From Sphingobacterium sp. (lineage in GTDB: Bacteria > Bacteroidota > Bacteroidia > Sphingobacteriales > Sphingobacteriaceae), in NCBI GenBank assembly GCA_031277685.1, contig JAITLV010000126.1, positions 1 to 64,000 on the forward strand: DNA of 64,000 bases, read 5' to 3'. The position numbers were made by a program, and so were the translations under genes. The notes under the pieces are model-generated. The model was not told the DNA's origin. It saw nothing but the letters and a program-made list of their open reading frames with translations, and ran no database searches. Positions 63,762 through 64,000 of this stretch are shown here, piece after piece; the first letter of the stretch is position 1; each line of letters begins with the position of its first letter.

Positions 63762-64000
63762 TTAAAAAAGTTTTGCACTAATACCCACCTGACCACGGAC
63801 AGAATACCATTCTGCTTGTTCTGCACGATCGTATACACCATGATAATAGCGTACGGGGGCTCCTGTAATATTATTTAACTCGGCGAATAACCTAAACTTG
63901 GAATTAATTGCATAAGAAGAAGAAAAGTCCACCGAAAAATTGCTTGAATACCAACGGTAATGTTCAGGTCCAGCAACCTGACGAATGGCATCAAGATATT
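63762..64000 (-). CDS. TonB-dependent receptor, C-terminal end (partial)
   Basis: The frame enters from the right edge of the window. The visible 78 residues read YRWYSSNFSVDFSSSYAINS, then LFAELNNITGAPVRYYHG and end GQVGISAKLF. These are outer-membrane barrel strands ending in aromatic Phe, typical for TonB-dependent receptors. It precedes the PI-PLC gene and may import its product (phosphate or inositol phosphate) by inference. Confidence 0.8.
   Translation of the reverse strand, partial: YLDAIRQVAGPEHYRWYSSNFSVDFSSSYAINSKFRLFAELNNITGAPVRYYHGVYDRAEQAEWYSVRGQVGISAKLF

Noticed and set aside
1..64000. CRISPR arrays, tRNA or rRNA genes, complete insertion sequences
   Set aside because: No regularly spaced repeats, cloverleaf-type sequences, rRNA segments or transposase frames were recognised by eye. 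A covariance-model scan was not possible.

Overview
The window looks like a chromosomal segment of a member of the Bacteroidota, most likely Sphingobacteriaceae and plausibly Sphingobacterium. This is inferred from low GC, a sigma/FecR/SusC/SusD locus with DUF4843 and PKD-like lipoproteins, many short-signal lipoproteins, and promoters of the TAnnTTTG type. I see no rRNA, tRNA, CRISPR array, intact insertion sequence or prophage.

Layout. 1-4.3 kb: a small membrane protein, a TPM-domain protein, a lipoprotein and an FG-GAP/VCBS-repeat protein, all on the plus strand. 4.4-14.9 kb: one complete minus-strand nutrient-uptake locus in the order ECF sigma factor, FecR anti-sigma factor, SusC with STN domain, SusD, DUF4843 lipoprotein, PKD-like lipoprotein and TlpA-like thioredoxin. 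15-18.5 kb: secreted hypotheticals, decayed coding sequence and an orphan PoNi-type (DUF1911) immunity gene. 18.5-25.3 kb: soluble enzymes and regulators, namely an HSL-type esterase, a YciI/DGPF protein with its ECF42-type sigma factor, a Crp/Fnr regulator followed by a perfect TGTGA-N6-TCACA box and a VOC protein, an azoreductase, a Tet(X)-like monooxygenase and an AraC regulator. 25.4-39.4 kb: accessory region with many remnants (dinB, a GH51 arabinofuranosidase, a DUF6157 gene, an LRR-like gene with an in-frame stop) among a DMP19-family lipoprotein, glycolipid-binding protein, GNAT, DUF3472 protein, stand-alone EF-Tu domain-III-like protein, DinB-fold protein, MORN-repeat protein and an intact GH51. 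39.7-44.3 kb: DHA2 efflux pump behind two TetR-like operators, GAPDH and SelO. 44.3-51.3 kb: a minus-strand run of mostly unrecognised secreted or membrane proteins. 51.6-64 kb: beta-carbonic anhydrase, glutathione peroxidase, Nudix hydrolase, SGNH-type esterase, DUF5694 protein, flavodoxin-fold reductase, MoxR-type ATPase with VWA protein, PAS-LuxR regulator, DUF3667 protein, VOC protein, PI-PLC and the end of a TonB-dependent receptor.

The most notable signals are regulatory. (1) Two promoters 5.5 kb apart, for the DUF5694 gene and the DUF3667 gene, carry the same 16-bp dyad (CTAC...GTAG) exactly 22 nt upstream of an identical TATTTTTG -7 box. A PAS-LuxR gene lies divergent to one of them, which suggests a small LuxR regulon with lux-box-like geometry. 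(2) A 12-mer ATTTATwATTCG occurs upstream of four minus-strand genes for secreted or membrane hypothetical proteins, about 38 nt from a -7-like element. At three of the four it is followed by a second copy 21 bp away, which resembles direct-repeat sites of LytTR-type regulators. Neither regulator-target link is proven by sequence alone.
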